Positions 49,474 through 60,200 of a stretch of DNA of 64,000 nucleotides are shown here, piece by piece. The stretch comes from Deltaproteobacteria bacterium (GTDB lineage Bacteria > Desulfobacterota > Deferrimicrobia > Deferrimicrobiales > Deferrimicrobiaceae). Both the position numbers and the translations under genes were made by a program. The stretch lies in contig JACRCO010000069.1 of NCBI GenBank assembly GCA_016218975.1, positions 1-64,000 on the forward strand, read 5' to 3'. The notes under the pieces were generated by a model. That model searched no databases. It was not told the DNA's origin and was given only the letters and a program-made list of their open reading frames with translations. Position 1 is the first letter of the stretch, and the number at the start of each line of letters is the position of its first letter.

Positions 49474-50473
49474 CGCCCTTTCGTTCCTTTCTCAGCGCCG
49501 CAAGCCCGTCCAGCAGCGCCGTGATGCCGCTGCCGGTGGCGGCGGAAATATAATAGGCATCCCCCTCCGGTAAATTCAACAGCTCGCGGGCTTCCTTCGC
49601 GGATTCCCCGGCGCCCGTCACGTCCGTCTTGTTGAAGGCGAGAAGCGTCGGCCGCTGCGCCAGCTCCGGCCGAAATTTCTCCATCTCGTCGCGGACGATC
49701 CGATAGGCCTCCGCGATTTCTTCCGCGGAACGCGCGGAGTCCAGCACGTGGACGAGAGCTTCCGTTCTCTCGGCGTGCTTCAGGAAGCGGTGGCCGAGGC
49801 CCGCCCCTTTGTGGGCGCCCTCGATAAGCCCCGGCAGGTCGGCAACCACGAATTCCTCGTCCCTGTGCAGCACAACCCCAAGAACGGGAGACAGGGTGGT
49901 GAAGGGGTAATCGGCGATCTTCGGCCGCGCCCTCGAAATCCGCGATAGCAGGGTGGACTTCCCCGCGTTGGGAAGTCCCACAAGTCCGACGTTCGCTATC
50001 AGCTTGAGGGAAAGCCTGAGCTTCCGCTCCTCGCCCGGCCTGCCCGGATCCGCCCGGTCCGGCGCCTGGCGGGTCGAGGAGACGAAAACTGCGTTGCCGC
50101 GGCCTCCGCGCCCTCCCGTGGCGGCGACAAGCGTCTCACCCGGCTTCGTGAGATCGGCGATGAGATCGCCGTTCTCGTCGTCGTAGACGAGCGTGCCCGG
50201 GGGAACGGAAACGACCAGGTCGGGGGCGTTTTTCCCGTGCATGCATTTTCCCATGCCGTGCCGGCCGCGCTTCGCCTTGAAGATTTTCCGGTACCGGAAG
50301 TCGAGCAGGGTGGAAAGGTGAGGGCTGACCTGGAGGAGAACGTTTCCGCCGTTTCCGCCGTTTCCGCCGTCGGGGCCGCCCCGCGGGACGAACTTCTCCC
50401 TGCGGAAGCTTGAGCATCCCCGGCCGCCGTCACCCGCGCGAACGGTGATGGCGGCCTCGTCGATGAAATGCAT
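49463..50473 (-). CDS. obgE: Obg-family GTPase
   Basis: This 336-residue Obg GTPase aids 50S ribosome assembly and stress control. The glycine-rich Obg fold is at the N terminus ([34 protein letters not shown]). The G domain has [40 protein letters not shown] and FNKTDV. It lacks the longer C-terminal extension of some forms. It follows rpmA by 15 bases, the universal order rplU-rpmA-obgE. Confidence 0.95.
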   Translation of the reverse strand: MHFIDEAAITVRAGDGGRGCSSFRREKFVPRGGPDGGNGGNGGNVLLQVSPHLSTLLDFRYRKIFKAKRGRHGMGKCMHGKNAPDLVVSVPPGTLVYDDENGDLIADLTKPGETLVAATGGRGGRGNAVFVSSTRQAPDRADPGRPGEERKLRLSLKLIANVGLVGLPNAGKSTLLSRISRARPKIADYPFTTLSPVLGVVLHRDEEFVVADLPGLIEGAHKGAGLGHRFLKHAERTEALVHVLDSARSAEEIAEAYRIVRDEMEKFRPELAQRPTLLAFNKTDVTGAGESAKEARELLNLPEGDAYYISAATGSGITALLDGLAALRKERKGDAD

Positions 50474-50488
50474 GAAGGAGCAGGAGAC

Positions 50489-50746
50489 TCAGGAAAGAGC
50501 GAGGACGGACACCTTCTTGCGGTCCTTGCCGAGTCTTTCGAACCGGACCGTGCCGTCGATCAGGGCGAACAGGGTGTGGTCCCTGCCGATGCCCACGTTC
50601 TCGCCGGGGTGCATCGGCGTTCCCCTCTGGCGGACGAGGATCGATCCCGCGGTGACGTATTGGCCGCCGCCCCGCTTCACGCCGAGCCGCTTGCTGTGGC
50701 TGTCACGCCCGTTCCGTGAGCTTCCGACACCTTTTTTATGCGCCAT
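50489..50746 (-). CDS. rpmA: Ribosomal protein bL27
   Basis: This 85-residue bL27 has [42 protein letters not shown] and [24 protein letters not shown]. The N-terminal AHKKG tail reaches the peptidyl transferase centre. It lies 27 bases after rplU. Confidence 0.97.
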   Translation of the reverse strand: MAHKKGVGSSRNGRDSHSKRLGVKRGGGQYVTAGSILVRQRGTPMHPGENVGIGRDHTLFALIDGTVRFERLGKDRKKVSVLALS

Positions 50747-50773
50747 ATTCCCTCGACCTTCCCCCCGGGGGGA

Positions 50774-51088
50774 TCACCCCACCAGGATCTCCTGGACGGA
50801 GAGCTTGGTGAACGGCTGCCGGTGGCCCGCCTTCCGGGCGTATCCCTTGCGCCGCTTGTATTTGTAGATGACGATCTTTTTCCCCTTGCCGTCTCCAAGC
50901 GATGTGCAGACGACCTTCGCATTGGGGACGGTGGGAGTTCCCACGACCGTTCCGCTTTCGGAAGAGACGAGCAGCACGTCCGTCAGTTCGACGGTCGCGC
51001 CGGCCTCGACCGGCAGTTTCTCCACGCTTACGATTTCGCCGGGGGAAACGCGCAGCTGCTTCCCGCCGGACCTTACCACAGCGTACAT
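50774..51088 (-). CDS. rplU: Ribosomal protein bL21
   Basis: This 104-residue bL21 has [33 protein letters not shown], and [26 protein letters not shown] 51088 gives the standard start; an upstream ATG adds 12 residues without support. It is the first gene after a strong promoter. Confidence 0.97.
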   Translation of the reverse strand: MYAVVRSGGKQLRVSPGEIVSVEKLPVEAGATVELTDVLLVSSESGTVVGTPTVPNAKVVCTSLGDGKGKKIVIYKYKRRKGYARKAGHRQPFTKLSVQEILVG

Positions 51089-51124
51089 TTCTCTACCCCC
51101 GTCATTCCGCAATCGGAATTGCAT

Positions 51125-51153
51125 AATATAGAAGAGCCAAGTCCGCCTGTCAA
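51125..51153 (-). promoter_or_regulatory. Promoter of the rplU-rpmA-obgE-proBA operon
   Basis: On the minus strand a consensus TTGACA (51153-51148), a 17-base spacer and TATATT (51130-51125) lie about 35 bases before rplU. A short dyad (ATTCCGATTGCGGAAT) follows in the leader. Confidence 0.75.
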
Positions 51154-51188
51154 CTCCGAAAAGGCGCCGGACCGGTGGTATTATCTAT

Positions 51189-52217
51189 ATGCTGTCGATT
51201 TCTCCGGGGGAAACGAGCTGCGTGTCGAGGAACGTATTGATCGTCGGAGGAGGACCGGCCGGGCTTCTGCTTGCGTACCATCTGCGCGAGCAGGGGATAG
51301 ATTACAAGGTGCTGGAGCGTGGAAAGATCGCCCAGTCGTGGAGATCGATGCGGCCGGGGATGGTGCTCCTGTCCCCCGCGGTACCCGGAACCGACTGGAC
51401 TTCCCTGACACTCAAGCATCCTATCTGGGCGCTTCCCAGGACCCGGAGGCCGTTTCCGTCCCGTGAGGATTTCCTTTGTTACGTGGAAGCGTTCGCCCGC
51501 GAGAACGGCCTTAACGTTGCGGAGAACACCGCCGTCATGCGGGTGTCCGCGGAACCGGGAAAATTCATCGCATCGACAACCGGTGGGGAGGAATCCTGCC
51601 GGTTCCTCGTGCTGGCATCCGGGGCGTCGACCGAGCCGGCGTTCCCGGACGTCCCCGGGATCGGGAACAACCCGAGGGTTGTTCACTCCTGCGACTTCGT
51701 CAATTGCACCGCTTACGCGGGCAAACGCGTGCTTGTCGTGGGAGGGGGGAACTCCGCCGCGGAAATAGCGATCGACTTGGCCGGCACGGCGACAGTCACC
51801 ATGTGCACCAGGGGGCCGATCCGCTATTTCAGCGAAACGGGGAACCTTGAGGACATCCGCGGGGCTTCGGAGAGCGTGCTGAAGGAACTGTTCAAGTTCG
51901 GGATAGTCCGCCTTCGCGAGGACGATCCCGTAGTTTCCGTCTCCTACCGCAGGATCAGCTACCGGGGCGGCGACGAACGCGAGTACGACTGGATCATGTG
52001 CGCGACGGGCTACCGGCCGAAGTGCATACCGCTGTCGGGCGGTGAACTGAGGGTCGACCCCGACGGTTACCCCGCGATCTCAAACGCCGGAGAGACCAGC
52101 GTCCCGGGACTGTACGCCTGCGGCTCGCTGGCACGCTTCAACCGGCGCTGCGCCTTCATCCACGGCTTCCGCAATTACGTGGAGAATGTGCTCTGGGACA
52201 TCGCCGACCGGTTATAG
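51189..52217 (+). CDS. FAD-dependent oxidoreductase, monooxygenase-like
   Basis: This flavoprotein of up to 342 residues has an N-terminal FAD motif VLIVGGGPAGLLLAYHL, a second dinucleotide motif VLVVGGGNSAAEIAIDLA (near 178-195) and a C-terminal GLYACGSLA segment with the ATG motif CATGYRPKC. This matches flavin-containing monooxygenase or thioredoxin-reductase-like proteins. The first 11 residues lack homology and GTG 51222 is a likely true start. It reads away from the rplU operon and ends with a 6-base overlap with the comM gene. Confidence 0.8.
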   Translation: MLSISPGETSCVSRNVLIVGGGPAGLLLAYHLREQGIDYKVLERGKIAQSWRSMRPGMVLLSPAVPGTDWTSLTLKHPIWALPRTRRPFPSREDFLCYVEAFARENGLNVAENTAVMRVSAEPGKFIASTTGGEESCRFLVLASGASTEPAFPDVPGIGNNPRVVHSCDFVNCTAYAGKRVLVVGGGNSAAEIAIDLAGTATVTMCTRGPIRYFSETGNLEDIRGASESVLKELFKFGIVRLREDDPVVSVSYRRISYRGGDEREYDWIMCATGYRPKCIPLSGGELRVDPDGYPAISNAGETSVPGLYACGSLARFNRRCAFIHGFRNYVENVLWDIADRL

Positions 52218-53747
52218 CGCCGGCTCCGGTTCATTGGTTCGGGCGAAGTCGGGGAGGCGGAACTGGATCGCCTCCGCGATGTGGGGCAGCGCGACCGTTT
52301 TTTCCGCGGCTATGTCGGCGATCGTCCTTCCGATCCGTGCCACCTTGCAAATAGCCCTTCCGGAGAGTCCGAAACGGTCCGCGGCGCGGGTCAGAAGCGA
52401 TCTCGCTTCCGGCGAAAGGTGGGACGCCAGTTCCGGGAAGGAAGCTCTCACCTCACCGTTGGTCCGGCGGGGACGACGGGCGTACCTCCTTTCCTGGATT
52501 TTCCGGCACCGCATCACGCGTTCACGCACCGCCGACGTCGGTTCTCCTTCACCGGAGCGGCACCAATCTGTTCCCGCCAGCGGGGGGACGGAAACCGCCA
52601 GATCTATCCGGTCAAGCAGCGGCCCCGAGAATTTCCCCGCGAATTGCGAGATCTGGTGAGGGGAACAGCGGCAGATCCGCCGGGAATGGCCGGCGTTTCC
52701 GCAGGGGCAGGGATTGGTCGCCGCGACGAGAAGGAAGCGGCAGGGGAATCTGTAGACGTTGCCCGCCCGGGCGATGCGGATCTCTCCGGATTCGATGGGC
52801 TGCCTGAGCGCTTCCCTGGCATCGCGACGGAACTCGGAAAACTCGTCGAGGAACAGCACACCGCCGTGGGCGAACGTGATCTCGCCCGGTCGGGGGGGAT
52901 TGCCGCCGCCGATAAGTCCTGCGGGCGTTACCGTGTGGTGCGGCGCGCGAAAAGGCCGCCGCGCAATGAGGCGAGGCCAGGGAGGCTCGCCGGCCGCACT
53001 GTAGACCTGCGCCGTTTCCAGCGCCTCGCCGTCCGAAAAATCCGGAAGGATGCCCGGTATCCGTTCGGCGAGCATCGTCTTGCCGCACCCCGGCGTTCCG
53101 GCGAGGAGAAGCGCATGGCCGCCCGCCGCCGCGATCTCCAGGGCGCGCCGCGCCGTCGGCTGCCCGACGACGTCGCGCAGATCAGGTAATTCCCCTTCCG
53201 GGGGGACGGTCTCGGGCGCCGGGGAAGGGGGGCGAGAACCTCCACCCAGGACGGAGACCGCATCCCGCAGCGTTCCAGCCGCGATCACGTCGATGCCGGG
53301 GACGAGAATCGCTTCGGACGCATTGGAGGATGGGACCAGGAGCCCATCGAGGGAAAGCCGTTGCGCGAGGAGTCCCTGCGAAAGGACCCCCCGGACCGAT
53401 TTGATGGATCCGTCGAGAGATAATTCCCCCGCGACGAGGTACTTGCCTATGGCTTCCGCCGGAAGCAATCCTTCAGCGCAAAGAATGGAAAGCGCGATGG
53501 GGAGGTCGAGCAGCGCGCTCTCCTTCCGCAGGTCGGCAGGCGCGAGGTTTATTGTCACCTTTCGACCGGGGAACGGGAACCCGGAGTTGCGGATGGCGGC
53601 GCGGATGCGGTCCCCGCTTTCGCGCACCGGCGTGCCGGGAAGCCCCACGATAGTGTAGGAGGGGAGGCCCTGCGAGATGTCGGTTTCCACTTCGACGGGG
53701 ACGGCGTCGATTCCCATGAGCGTGGAAGCGCGGACGCGGACGAGCAT
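52212..53747 (-). CDS. YifB/ComM-type Mg-chelatase-like ATPase
   Basis: This 511-residue YifB/ComM protein has an N-terminal Lon-protease-like domain (about 1-170: MGIDAVPVEVETDISQGLPSYTIVGLPG). An AAA+ domain follows with Walker A LLAGTPGCGKTMLAERIPGILP and Walker B GVLFLDEFSEF, and a C-terminal Mg-chelatase-like helical part (CRCSPHQISQFAGKFSGPLLDRIDL). ComM is a helicase that helps branch migration during natural transformation. Together with comF it hints at, but does not prove, DNA uptake. Confidence 0.92.
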   Translation of the reverse strand: MLVRVRASTLMGIDAVPVEVETDISQGLPSYTIVGLPGTPVRESGDRIRAAIRNSGFPFPGRKVTINLAPADLRKESALLDLPIALSILCAEGLLPAEAIGKYLVAGELSLDGSIKSVRGVLSQGLLAQRLSLDGLLVPSSNASEAILVPGIDVIAAGTLRDAVSVLGGGSRPPSPAPETVPPEGELPDLRDVVGQPTARRALEIAAAGGHALLLAGTPGCGKTMLAERIPGILPDFSDGEALETAQVYSAAGEPPWPRLIARRPFRAPHHTVTPAGLIGGGNPPRPGEITFAHGGVLFLDEFSEFRRDAREALRQPIESGEIRIARAGNVYRFPCRFLLVAATNPCPCGNAGHSRRICRCSPHQISQFAGKFSGPLLDRIDLAVSVPPLAGTDWCRSGEGEPTSAVRERVMRCRKIQERRYARRPRRTNGEVRASFPELASHLSPEARSLLTRAADRFGLSGRAICKVARIGRTIADIAAEKTVALPHIAEAIQFRLPDFARTNEPEPAL

Positions 53748-53965
53748 GGCCCTCCTTTCCCTTGCCGGCGAAATCGACGATCATTAGGACAGAGCAGCAA
53801 ATCCCGTACCGGGTTACCCGCAACAAGGTAATACGCCACAGGGCGCTCACGTGCCCGACATGCCTCACGGGGTACCCCCTGCGGCTTACGCGACATATTC
53901 CGGTCATTCCGGGTACGACAGGCGGAACCGTAAGGTCGGATTTTCGAACGGGGGCGGGGAAGGGG

Positions 53966-54958
53966 TCAGCGTTCGAGCATGTAATAGAATCCCGAAGGCT
54001 TGACGCGGTATCCCATTTTCTCGAGGAACGACTTGGCGAGCTCCCGGATCCCGCGGACCGGGTCGGAAAGGCAGCTCTCGAGCCGGCGCAGGGATTCGTG
54101 GTCCAGCATGAACGGCCCCCCCTTCCGCCTGGAAAGGCGGGTGACCCATTCCTGCAGTGCGAGAAAACGCACCCGCTCGTCCTGGTCGCCCAGGCCGGCA
54201 TCGCTCCATTTGACGGATTCGCCCGAGAGCAGGAGACCCCGGAACGCCTCCACGCGCAGTTCGGGATCTTTCGTCGTGTCCCATACCTGCCGGAAGAGGG
54301 ACATGGCCGCGGATGGGTCGGATTCGACGAGCCCCCGTATGGCGTAGAGTCTCACGAGGGGGTCTTCGTCCTTCACGCTCTCGATGAGAGGGATCGTCGC
54401 ATCCGGCGTCCGCAGGCGCGCGAGCGCCTCGGCGCTCAATGCCCGCACCTCGGGCGAGGGGTCTCTGAAAAGCGCGGCGGTGAGATACGGAACGTACGCG
54501 AGCTTTCCCATGCGGCCCATTGCGCGGGCGCATTCCGCCCGGACGAGAGGGTTGGAATCGTTCTGGAGATGTTCCGTGAGGGCAGGTTGAGGGCCGGGAA
54601 ATTTAAGCAGGCCGATCCCTTCGGCGGCGGCCCGCCGAACCGCCGGGGATGGATCGGAAGACAGCCGGCCGAGGAACACTTTATGCGCCTCGGAATCTCC
54701 GAGGATCGCAAGGGCGCCCAGGCTTCGCTGCCGTACCCTTTCGTGCGCATCCCCCGCCGCCATCGTTCTCAGGAATGGGATCGCTTCCTTGTCGCGGCTC
54801 CACATCACCTGCTCTATCCAGGGTATCCGGTCGCAGGAATCGGCGGCCGCCCTGCAGTTCGGGGGACGAGGCAGGACTGCGGAAGCGGAATTCGCGAACA
54901 GGCAAAGAATGGCGGATGCGGCAAGCGCCGGGGCGAATTTGAAGGAGCGTCGTTTCAT
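53966..54958 (-). CDS. Exported HEAT-repeat protein
   Basis: This 330-residue protein has a signal peptide (MKRRSFKFAPALAASAILCLFANSASA) and then at least six HEAT-like helical repeats, such as DPSPAVRRAAAEGIGLLKFP, NPLVRAECARAMGRMG, DPSPEVRALSAEALARLR and DPLVRLYAIRGLVES. HEAT repeats bind other proteins. It is the last gene of a leftward run of exported proteins and starts nine bases after the TonB-C gene. After it, 53748-53965 shows nothing I can identify. Confidence 0.85.
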   Translation of the reverse strand: MKRRSFKFAPALAASAILCLFANSASAVLPRPPNCRAAADSCDRIPWIEQVMWSRDKEAIPFLRTMAAGDAHERVRQRSLGALAILGDSEAHKVFLGRLSSDPSPAVRRAAAEGIGLLKFPGPQPALTEHLQNDSNPLVRAECARAMGRMGKLAYVPYLTAALFRDPSPEVRALSAEALARLRTPDATIPLIESVKDEDPLVRLYAIRGLVESDPSAAMSLFRQVWDTTKDPELRVEAFRGLLLSGESVKWSDAGLGDQDERVRFLALQEWVTRLSRRKGGPFMLDHESLRRLESCLSDPVRGIRELAKSFLEKMGYRVKPSGFYYMLER

Positions 54959-54967
54959 ACCGTCCGC

Positions 54968-55879
54968 CTACATTTCCGGGTGGAAGACGAACGGGAAGAC
55001 GACACGCACCGCCGTTCCGCGGGATTTGGGAAATTTCCAGTGCGCGATCTTTTTGACCACGGCGTCGTCCAGTGCCGGCCAGTTCACGCCGCTCTGGCGG
55101 ATCTCAGGCGATTCCACCGATCCGTCCGGGCGGATGACGAACGACACGACGATCTTGCCGCTCAAGGAGGGATTTTTCAGCAATTCCCTGTTGTAGGCGT
55201 ACCGGATGCCGCTTCGGTAGCTCGACACCCTGGAAGCGATGGCGCCGGTGGTCCGGTTTTCATCGTCGATCCCTCCGCTGATTTCGGCGTCCAGACCGGA
55301 ATCGGTCCGGAAAACCTGCGAGGAAAGGACGCGCGAAGCCCTCGGCGCCGTGGCCACCTGCTTCCCGATTCCGGGAGCCCTGCCGACTTTCGCCGGGTCT
55401 TCTCCTCCCGATGCGGGATTGTACGGGACAGTCTGCGCACCCTTCGATGCGACGCGGATCTCGCGGGGGATCTTTATCCCGCTTAGCGGATCGGCCCCGG
55501 CGTCACCCCCTCTTTCCCTGGCGAGCATCCTGAGGATTCCCCGTTTGGCGACCTTCTCGCGGATCGCCTCACGCGAAGGAACGGGGCTCGGCGCGGGAGG
55601 CGCCCCTCCCGGGCCGACATGCGCAGCCGGGGGCGGGGGAGGCGCCTTTTCCACCGGCAGCATGGGTATCTTCGGAAGCTCCTGCGAAGGTATCTCGGCG
55701 ATGTCCACCTGCAGGAAATCCTCGGGAGTCGCCGGCCGCGATTGCCAGTATGGACTGGTCAGGAGGCCCGCGATGTGAAGAGCGACGGACAACAGGAGCC
55801 CTATGCGGAAAAACCGCTGCTGCCTCGAATCCAACGAGCAGAAGAATCCGGCGGAATCAGGGCCGGGATCCCCGTTCAT
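54968..55879 (-). CDS. TonB C-terminal domain protein
   Basis: This 303-residue protein has one N-terminal membrane segment (FFRIGLLLSVALHIAGLL, about residues 26-43) and a Pro-rich periplasmic stretch (EKAPPPPPAAHVGPGGAPPA). At the C terminus is a TonB-type domain: LSGKIVVSFVIRPDGSVESPEIRQSGVNWPALDDAVVKKIAHWKFP. TonB-like proteins connect an inner-membrane motor to outer-membrane partners. No ExbB, ExbD or TolQ gene is present in the window. The start at ATG 55879 overlaps the previous stop (ATGA). Confidence 0.85.
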   Translation of the reverse strand: MNGDPGPDSAGFFCSLDSRQQRFFRIGLLLSVALHIAGLLTSPYWQSRPATPEDFLQVDIAEIPSQELPKIPMLPVEKAPPPPPAAHVGPGGAPPAPSPVPSREAIREKVAKRGILRMLARERGGDAGADPLSGIKIPREIRVASKGAQTVPYNPASGGEDPAKVGRAPGIGKQVATAPRASRVLSSQVFRTDSGLDAEISGGIDDENRTTGAIASRVSSYRSGIRYAYNRELLKNPSLSGKIVVSFVIRPDGSVESPEIRQSGVNWPALDDAVVKKIAHWKFPKSRGTAVRVVFPFVFHPEM

Positions 55880-56151
55880 TCCGGAAAATCCTCCGTGCCG
55901 CGGCATTCCCGCAGGAGGTTTTCCTTGCCATCCCGCCGGTAGCGAACGGGAAGGAGGCGGAACCTGGCCTTTGGGAGGAAAAAGAGGACGCCGGGATGTT
56001 CTGCGCTTCCCGTTATCCTCACCTCTTCGAGACGGTGGATGTTCTTTCCGTCAGGCCTTCGCTGCGGTTTCGCGGCCTTCGGATTCTCTCCGAAAGCGAG
56101 TGAGACCGAGAGAAGGAGGATCACCGCCGCGGCTGCGATTTTTCCAGCCAT
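55876..56151 (-). CDS. Small exported protein in the TPR/TonB run
   Basis: This 91-residue protein has a signal peptide (MAGKIAAAAVILLLSVSLAFGE) and a basic mature part with GVLFFLPKARFRLLPVRYRRDG. No family is recognised. ATG 56151 lies inside the end of the TPR lipoprotein gene, and the stop overlaps the TonB-C start. The tight packing suggests its product works with both neighbours. Confidence 0.65.
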   Translation of the reverse strand: MAGKIAAAAVILLLSVSLAFGENPKAAKPQRRPDGKNIHRLEEVRITGSAEHPGVLFFLPKARFRLLPVRYRRDGKENLLRECRGTEDFPE

Positions 56152-57272
56152 TCGATCCACTTGCCGACCTCGTCCTTTCTCAGGCCCCCCAAAGTAACAT
56201 ATCGGCGATAACATTCCAGGGCTTCAGCCGTTCTCCCCTCGTAGATCTCGCGGAAAATGCCGAGGCCGATCCAGCCCTGCGGCATCTCCGGTTTCTCCTT
56301 CACGGCTTTTTCGAGGCTTTCGCGGGCCTCTTTCCATTTCCCCCGCTCCATGCGCACAAGCCCCGCGTTGGCGTGGATCTCCGGGAAGAAATCCGCGTCC
56401 TCCGGGTTCCGCGTGAGGATGATTTCCGCTCCGGGAAGGTTCCCCTTTCGGTATTCCATGAACGCTGCAAGGTTGGCCGCCTGCGCCGCCATTCGCCGCT
56501 GGGCGGCCGGGACGTTGTCCAACGGAGGAAGCCGGTCGGATTCCCTTTCCCATGCGAATCGGGATGCGGCGACGGGCAGCAGGCCGGCGGCTTCCGGGGA
56601 CATTTCCGATGCGTAACTGCGGGCCGCCGTCACGTTTCCCTTACGGTAAGCGAGGACGGCCATGTTCCAGGGAAGGGAGGGAACGGCTGACTTTCTTGCC
56701 CGCATCGATAAAAGGAGCATGGCCGCACGGTCGGTGTCGCCAAGCTCCACCAGGGCGGCGGCCACGTTCGCCGCAAGCTCGGGAAGCATCCCGGGCGGGA
56801 GCCCCGCTCCGGCGGGCAGGACACGGTCGGCCAGCATGCGCGCGTTCCGCAGGTCCCCCCGCATTATGTAGATACCAAGGAGGTTCGCCGCGCCCGCCTC
56901 GTGCACCGGGGTGCGTTCCGCGAGCCTGCGATACCGGTCGGCCGCCGCCTCGATATCCCCTCCGAGGTGCAGCAGGACACCCTGGTGGAAGATAGCGTCC
57001 GCCTCCCAGGGGCTTCCTTCCAGCGCTATCCACAGCGGAAGCGCATCCTTCCCCGCGCCGCGCGAGATCGCCTCCTTCGTCCGTTCGATCGCCGACGCGT
57101 AGGCTTTGGCGTATTCCTGCCGTTTCTTCGCCTCGTCGGCAGGCGCCGCGGCGGATTCCTTCCTGACTTCGCTGGGAGGCGCCGGCAGCAGGACGCCTGT
57201 CCTGGGGGCGCATGCGCAGAGGAACAGGGCGGCCGCGATAGCCGTCGCCGGGGCAGCGAGGCGTAATATCAC
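56121..57272 (-). CDS. TPR lipoprotein
   Basis: This 383-residue protein begins with a lipoprotein signal (LRLAAPATAIAAALFLCACAP), placing it in the membrane by a lipid anchor. TPR-like helical pairs follow, for example DAIFHQGVLLHLGGDIEAAADRYRRLAER, ANLLGIYIMRGDLRNARMLADRV and EIHANAGLVRMERGKWKEARESLEKAV. GTG 57272 overlaps the stop of the upstream 1432-residue gene (GTGA). The frame extends upstream but only as shadow. Confidence 0.8.
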   Translation of the reverse strand: MILRLAAPATAIAAALFLCACAPRTGVLLPAPPSEVRKESAAAPADEAKKRQEYAKAYASAIERTKEAISRGAGKDALPLWIALEGSPWEADAIFHQGVLLHLGGDIEAAADRYRRLAERTPVHEAGAANLLGIYIMRGDLRNARMLADRVLPAGAGLPPGMLPELAANVAAALVELGDTDRAAMLLLSMRARKSAVPSLPWNMAVLAYRKGNVTAARSYASEMSPEAAGLLPVAASRFAWERESDRLPPLDNVPAAQRRMAAQAANLAAFMEYRKGNLPGAEIILTRNPEDADFFPEIHANAGLVRMERGKWKEARESLEKAVKEKPEMPQGWIGLGIFREIYEGRTAEALECYRRYVTLGGLRKDEVGKWIEWLEKSQPRR

Positions 57273-60200
57273 GGCGCGCTCCTCTCTATTATTCCGCGAA
57301 ATACCGGGACGGCCAGGACGGGGAATGCGTACTCCCCCTTTTTTCCGTAGCGCGCGGGGCGGAGGGCTTTCAGCCGCTGCAGGCTTTTCTCCACCCATTC
57401 GGAACGGAAGTCGCCCGCGACGGCCTGCCGGAGGTTCCTCGCATACGCCTCCACCGCCTTTTCCTCGATCGGTGCGGCTTTTTCCTCGAGCAGGAAACCG
57501 TACTCATCACGCTCCGGATCGGACAATCCTTTAGGCGGAGGAGAAGACAGGATGGCGGAACGGAAATCCTCGAACGCCTCCCCGAGCCTGTGCAGCGATG
57601 CGGAAACGATCGTTGCGTCTCCCCATCGGATCGCCTCGACGTAAAGATTCGCAGAGACCTCAAGGGCGCCCTGTTTTGCGGGGAAAGACTTTTCGAAGGG
57701 CGGGGCGATCGATAGCTCCCGGTATTTCCGTAAACGGAATTCCGCGCGCTGGAACAGCGCGCTGCCCGCAAGCGCCGGAGCGGCCTCCGGCGCGGCATCA
57801 TGCGCGGAGACCGCCTCCCCGTAATAACGATCGGATTCCTGCATCCTTCCTTCCGCCCGGGCGCTCTCCCCTGCGCGAAAAAGGCATTGCACACGAAGCG
57901 CCGGAGTTATCCCGGGCAGGCCGGCGGCCGCCGCAAGGTTTTTTCTCGCGCGCTGTTCATCCTTTCCCCGGGAGAACAGCCCGGCGGCCCGGAGCAGGTT
58001 CTCCGTGCGGTCCTCGAGCGATGCCCCGGCAACGGACGCGAGCCGTTCGTATCGGTCTCCCGCGGCCGGCATGTTCCCCGCCTTTTCAAAAATGCTCGCC
58101 AGCCTCCTCGTTGCATCGATGGAAAGGTCCGGGTCCGAATTCGACGATTCGACCGTAAGCAATGCCGCAACGGCCTCCGCGCTCTTTCCCGCCTGCGCAT
58201 AGGCCGTTCCCGCCCGTAACCGGGCGACAGGCGCGATTTCCAGCGAGGGGAACTCCCGATCGACGGCCGAGAAAATCGCCGCCGCCTCCGCCGCCCGGGA
58301 GGAGGGGAGCTTTTCGGCACGCCGGAAGAGCGAGAAGCCAATCCACTTCGCGGCTTCCTTCGCCTCTTCCGGCGCAGGTCCCGCCGCAAGGAGGGCCCGG
58401 AACGCTTTCTCGGCTTCCGCGAAGTCCTCCTTTTCGAAGTACGCGTCGCCTGCGAGGCGGAGGGCGGCGCGGAGTTCGACCGGAGTGCGGGCGAGCACCG
58501 CAGCCCTGTCGGCGGCTTCGGCCGCAAGAACAGGCTGCCGGAGGTTTGCGTGCGCCCGTGCCCGGTCCATGCTTACAAGGTATATCCGCTCGCCTCGGGG
58601 AAAGGATCGTTCGTACTCCCGGCAGAGACGAATGACCTCTTCCCGGGAAGGCGCGTCGGCGGGGGATGAGACGTCCTTGGCGGACTGGACGGCCATATAC
58701 CGTGAGGCTTCTCCTCTTGCACCGCGGGGACGGAGGGCGACCGCCTCGAAGGCCGCGGCAGCCTCGCGCTTACTTCCGTCCTCGAACAGCAGCCATGCCC
58801 GCTGGTAAGCGATCTCCTCCGCCTTCGGCGATGATGGATACAGCGAAAGGGATGCGTCGTAAAGCGACAGCACGGTGCGGCGGTCGCCCGGAGGCGACTG
58901 CCGGGATCGCGCGTGGAAATAAAAAGCCGCGGTGCGCAAGGCCTCCTCGGAAACGGCGTCCGCCCTGACCGCTTCTTCCCGGGTCCTTAAGGTATGCGCA
59001 CGCCATGCGCTACCGGTACCGAAGAGCAGGTGGAACTTCGCCTTGCGCGCGTGACTTTCCTCTTCCCTGCCGGCCTTCAGGAGCGCATCCGCCGCGGTCA
59101 TTTCCGCGGCGATCCTTTCCGCCGCCGTGGAGTATTTCCTCCCCAACCGGTCTGCTACCGATACCGCCTCCGCGTAATGATTCTGCGTCACCTGGAGATC
59201 CTGTATAAGGAGCAGGAGGGCGGGCGCGTATGCCGATCCCCCGCGCCGCTCGAGCAGCGCCTCCGCATCGACGTCCATCTTCCCTTCCACAAGAGAGCGT
59301 GCTGCCATCGCGAGCGCTTCGGCGGGGACTCCGCCGGTGCGCCGCGCGTCCGGCGATAACAGAATGGAGGAAAGGAACGGCTCGACCGCCTCCCGGGGGC
59401 GTCCCTGGAGAAATATGGACCAGCCCGCCTTGAAAAGGGCGGTTGACCTTATTTCGGGGGCGGCGGCGCCCGACACCCGACCGTAGGATTCTTCGGCGCC
59501 GGGAAAATCGTATTCATCGAACGCGTATTCTCCCAGCCTCAAGTTGATCTCGTCGGCGAACCGTGTGCCGGGGTTGCGCGCAAGCAGCGCCTTCATGGTC
59601 ATCACTGCGTTGTCCGCCTCGCCGTTTTCCTGGAAGGAGAGCGCTAGCCCGTAGGCAGCCTGCTCCCAATAAGGGCTGTCCGGATACTCCTCGATCACCC
59701 TCCGGAAGAGGGATGCCGGAACGGAGTAGTCGGATTTCCCCCCGGGAACTTCCTCCTTCCCGAGGTACCGGGATTCCTCTTCCTCGTAGCGCAGCTCCGC
59801 AAGGGCGTACAGCGCTTCGTCGGCTACGGGGCCGCGGTCGCCCGGAGCGGGAAGTATCGCTTGCCAGTGCCCGATCGCTTCCGCGAGAAGGTCCTGCCTC
59901 CGGTCTTCCAGCCGCCATTCCGTCGCCGCCCGCGCTGCAAGGTACCGCGCATTGAACTCGCTCCGGCCGATCGCCGCAAGCAGCTCCCCTACCGCACCGG
60001 AAAGCTCGCGCCGGGCCGCCGCATGCGTTTCCGATTTTCGCCCGGCGAGCTTCAATGAATCGTCGTCGAGGCGCTTGCGGTACGCATCCAGCGTCGCCTC
60101 CCATACGGCAAGCTCCTCCCGCGCCGCTTTCAGGGACGGATCGGCTCCCTGCGCCTTCGAGGCCGTCATGGCCATGGCCTCTGCGGCGATTTCGGCCTTC